DNA from: Terrimonas pollutisoli | GTDB lineage: Bacteria; Bacteroidota; Bacteroidia; Chitinophagales; Chitinophagaceae | Direction of reading: 5' to 3' | Assembly (NCBI RefSeq): GCF_029360765.1 | Contig: NZ_JARKNA010000010.1 | Location: 107,985 to 171,984 of the forward strand | DNA length: 64,000 bases | In this document: in pieces, positions 63,282 to 64,000 of the stretch | How the letters are laid out: every line of letters begins with the position of its first letter | How positions within the stretch are numbered: position 1 is the stretch's first letter | Translations under genes and position numbers: made by a program | Notes under the pieces: generated by a model | What the model was told of the DNA's origin: nothing | The model's database searches: none | Seen by the model: only the letters and a program-made list of their open reading frames with translations

Positions 63282-63872
63282 ATGTCAAAAACAACTCTTT
63301 CGAGTCTTTCTAATCCCCCTAACGAGCGCCTTAACAGATTAATGACTCTATCTGGCTTGGAAATTCTTGGTTTGGCTGAATTTACTGGAGTTTCAGAAAG
63401 CCATATTTATGCGCTTCTTAATGGGACACGACAGATGACTGATGATATTGCAGATAAAATCGCGGTAGGGTTCAACTTAAGGGGATCGCAGCTACTTAAT
63501 CCAAGTTACAAATTGACTAGTAAAATAAGGACGACTCCTCTCCTGGTTAAATTTTACAAGGAAAATAAAAGAGTACACGACTATTTTATTACTGCCAGAA
63601 GCGACAGGAAGACCGCCCACTTTATTGAGAATGACCTTTTGAATTCAACACTTTTTAACAACCCCGTTTATGTTTGGGAGGTAAGGAAAGCTTGTGAGGC
63701 ATCAGGAAAAAAATACACAAGCAAAAGAGTTTCCCAGATTTTAAATTATTTGGTCACAATAAAGAAGCTAAAAAGTAAGAAAAAGCCTATAAAACTCAAA
63801 AATGGAACACCTGGAAAACGGGCTGTTGACGTTTTTTACAAACCTCATGCTGGACGAAAGAAAAAAAATTAG
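63282..63872 (+). CDS. XRE-family helix-turn-helix protein
   Basis: 196 residues. N-terminal XRE-type helix-turn-helix about 20-70 (EILGLAEFTGVSESHIYALL, NGTRQMTDDIADKIAVGFNL), then an unrecognised C-terminal region that is very basic at the end (KLKSKKKPIKLKNGTPGKRA). It has a palindrome at 63224-63250 directly upstream. The second part may bind a ligand or a partner. The gene is complete and adjoins repeats at the window edge that may mark a mobile element. Confidence 0.8.
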   Translation: MSKTTLSSLSNPPNERLNRLMTLSGLEILGLAEFTGVSESHIYALLNGTRQMTDDIADKIAVGFNLRGSQLLNPSYKLTSKIRTTPLLVKFYKENKRVHDYFITARSDRKTAHFIENDLLNSTLFNNPVYVWEVRKACEASGKKYTSKRVSQILNYLVTIKKLKSKKKPIKLKNGTPGKRAVDVFYKPHAGRKKKN

Positions 63873-63880
63873 ACTGTAGA

Positions 63881-64000
63881 TTCCTGAGCATGTTGACCCT
63901 CCATTCCTGTTTATGTTGACCCACTGTTCCTGCATGTTGACCCACGCTGGGGGAAAAGAGGTTTTGCGTTTTTATGCAGGTGATATTCTTGCATGTTGAC
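63881..64000. repeat. Direct repeats, possibly the end of an IS21-like element
   Basis: Units of about 23 bases starting at 63881, 63904 and 63927 carry TTCCTG and ATGTTGACCC (63890, 63913, 63934); a further ATGTTGAC begins at 63993. Multiple spaced direct repeats at an end are typical of IS21-type elements, but no transposase is in the window. Confidence 0.45.

Noticed and set aside
63881..64000. CRISPR array at the right edge
   Set aside because: The repeated part is only about 10-16 bases, units are almost contiguous so there are no spacers of normal length, and no cas gene is seen.
1..64000. tRNA or rRNA genes
   Set aside because: No cloverleaf with a conserved T-arm or CCA-like end and no rRNA-like stretch was noticed on either strand, though this was read by eye only.

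Overview
The window looks like a chromosomal segment of a Bacteroidota bacterium, most likely of the Chitinophagaceae. The signs are SusC/SusD pairs, type IX secretion (Por) C-terminal tails, proteins carrying the fibronectin-like module that often precedes such tails, Bacteroidota-type promoters (TTG, about 20 bases, TAnnTTTG), sparse Shine-Dalgarno sites and moderate GC. I saw no rRNA or tRNA gene, no CRISPR array and no intact transposase. The right edge carries direct repeats that may be the end of an insertion sequence.

Layout. 1-12.3 kb: two tandem secreted PQQ-type sugar dehydrogenases, a stand-alone copy of their fibronectin-like module, a small winged-helix regulator, a secreted helical protein, a TonB-dependent receptor whose promoter contains a perfect 16-base palindrome, and another T9SS cargo protein. 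12.6-17 kb: the ATP synthase operon atpB-E-F-H-A, ended by a strong terminator after atpA with no atpG behind it. 17-29.6 kb: a coupled two-gene nucleotidyltransferase module, an MsbA-like ABC exporter, a large secreted protein with a caspase-like His/Cys pair, a PhoB/PhoR-like two-component system, a phosphatase, an LpxH-like hydrolase with a glycosyltransferase, and a choice-of-anchor I lipoprotein. 29.7-39.4 kb: a TonB receptor with a YncE/phosphoesterase fusion, then a SusC/SusD pair.

40-54 kb is a signalling island. It holds four small paralogues resembling the histidine-kinase ATPase fold without ATP-binding motifs, a NarL-type regulator, a three-gene kinase/regulator/hybrid-kinase operon, and an H-NOX nitric-oxide sensor with its HNOBA kinase. 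It also contains a three-gene unit of unknown function (41187-42643) and a hairpin-rich intergenic region. 55-63 kb: an AraC regulator, a MauE-type redox membrane protein and a small two-cysteine secreted protein face a SusC/SusD/TlpA group, probably one disulfide-linked uptake or export system. An XRE protein behind a complex inverted-repeat leader closes the window.

The most unusual observations are: (1) a leader of about 90-100 bases found twice, 28 kb apart, each time between a TonB-family receptor and the next gene, with a hairpin kept although its sequence changes; (2) the family of degenerate GHKL-like single-domain proteins among kinases, three of them with a shared upstream nonamer; (3) the MauE/two-Cys peptide/SusCD/TlpA locus; (4) the palindrome inside the receptor promoter; (5) mutually exclusive pairings upstream of the XRE gene.
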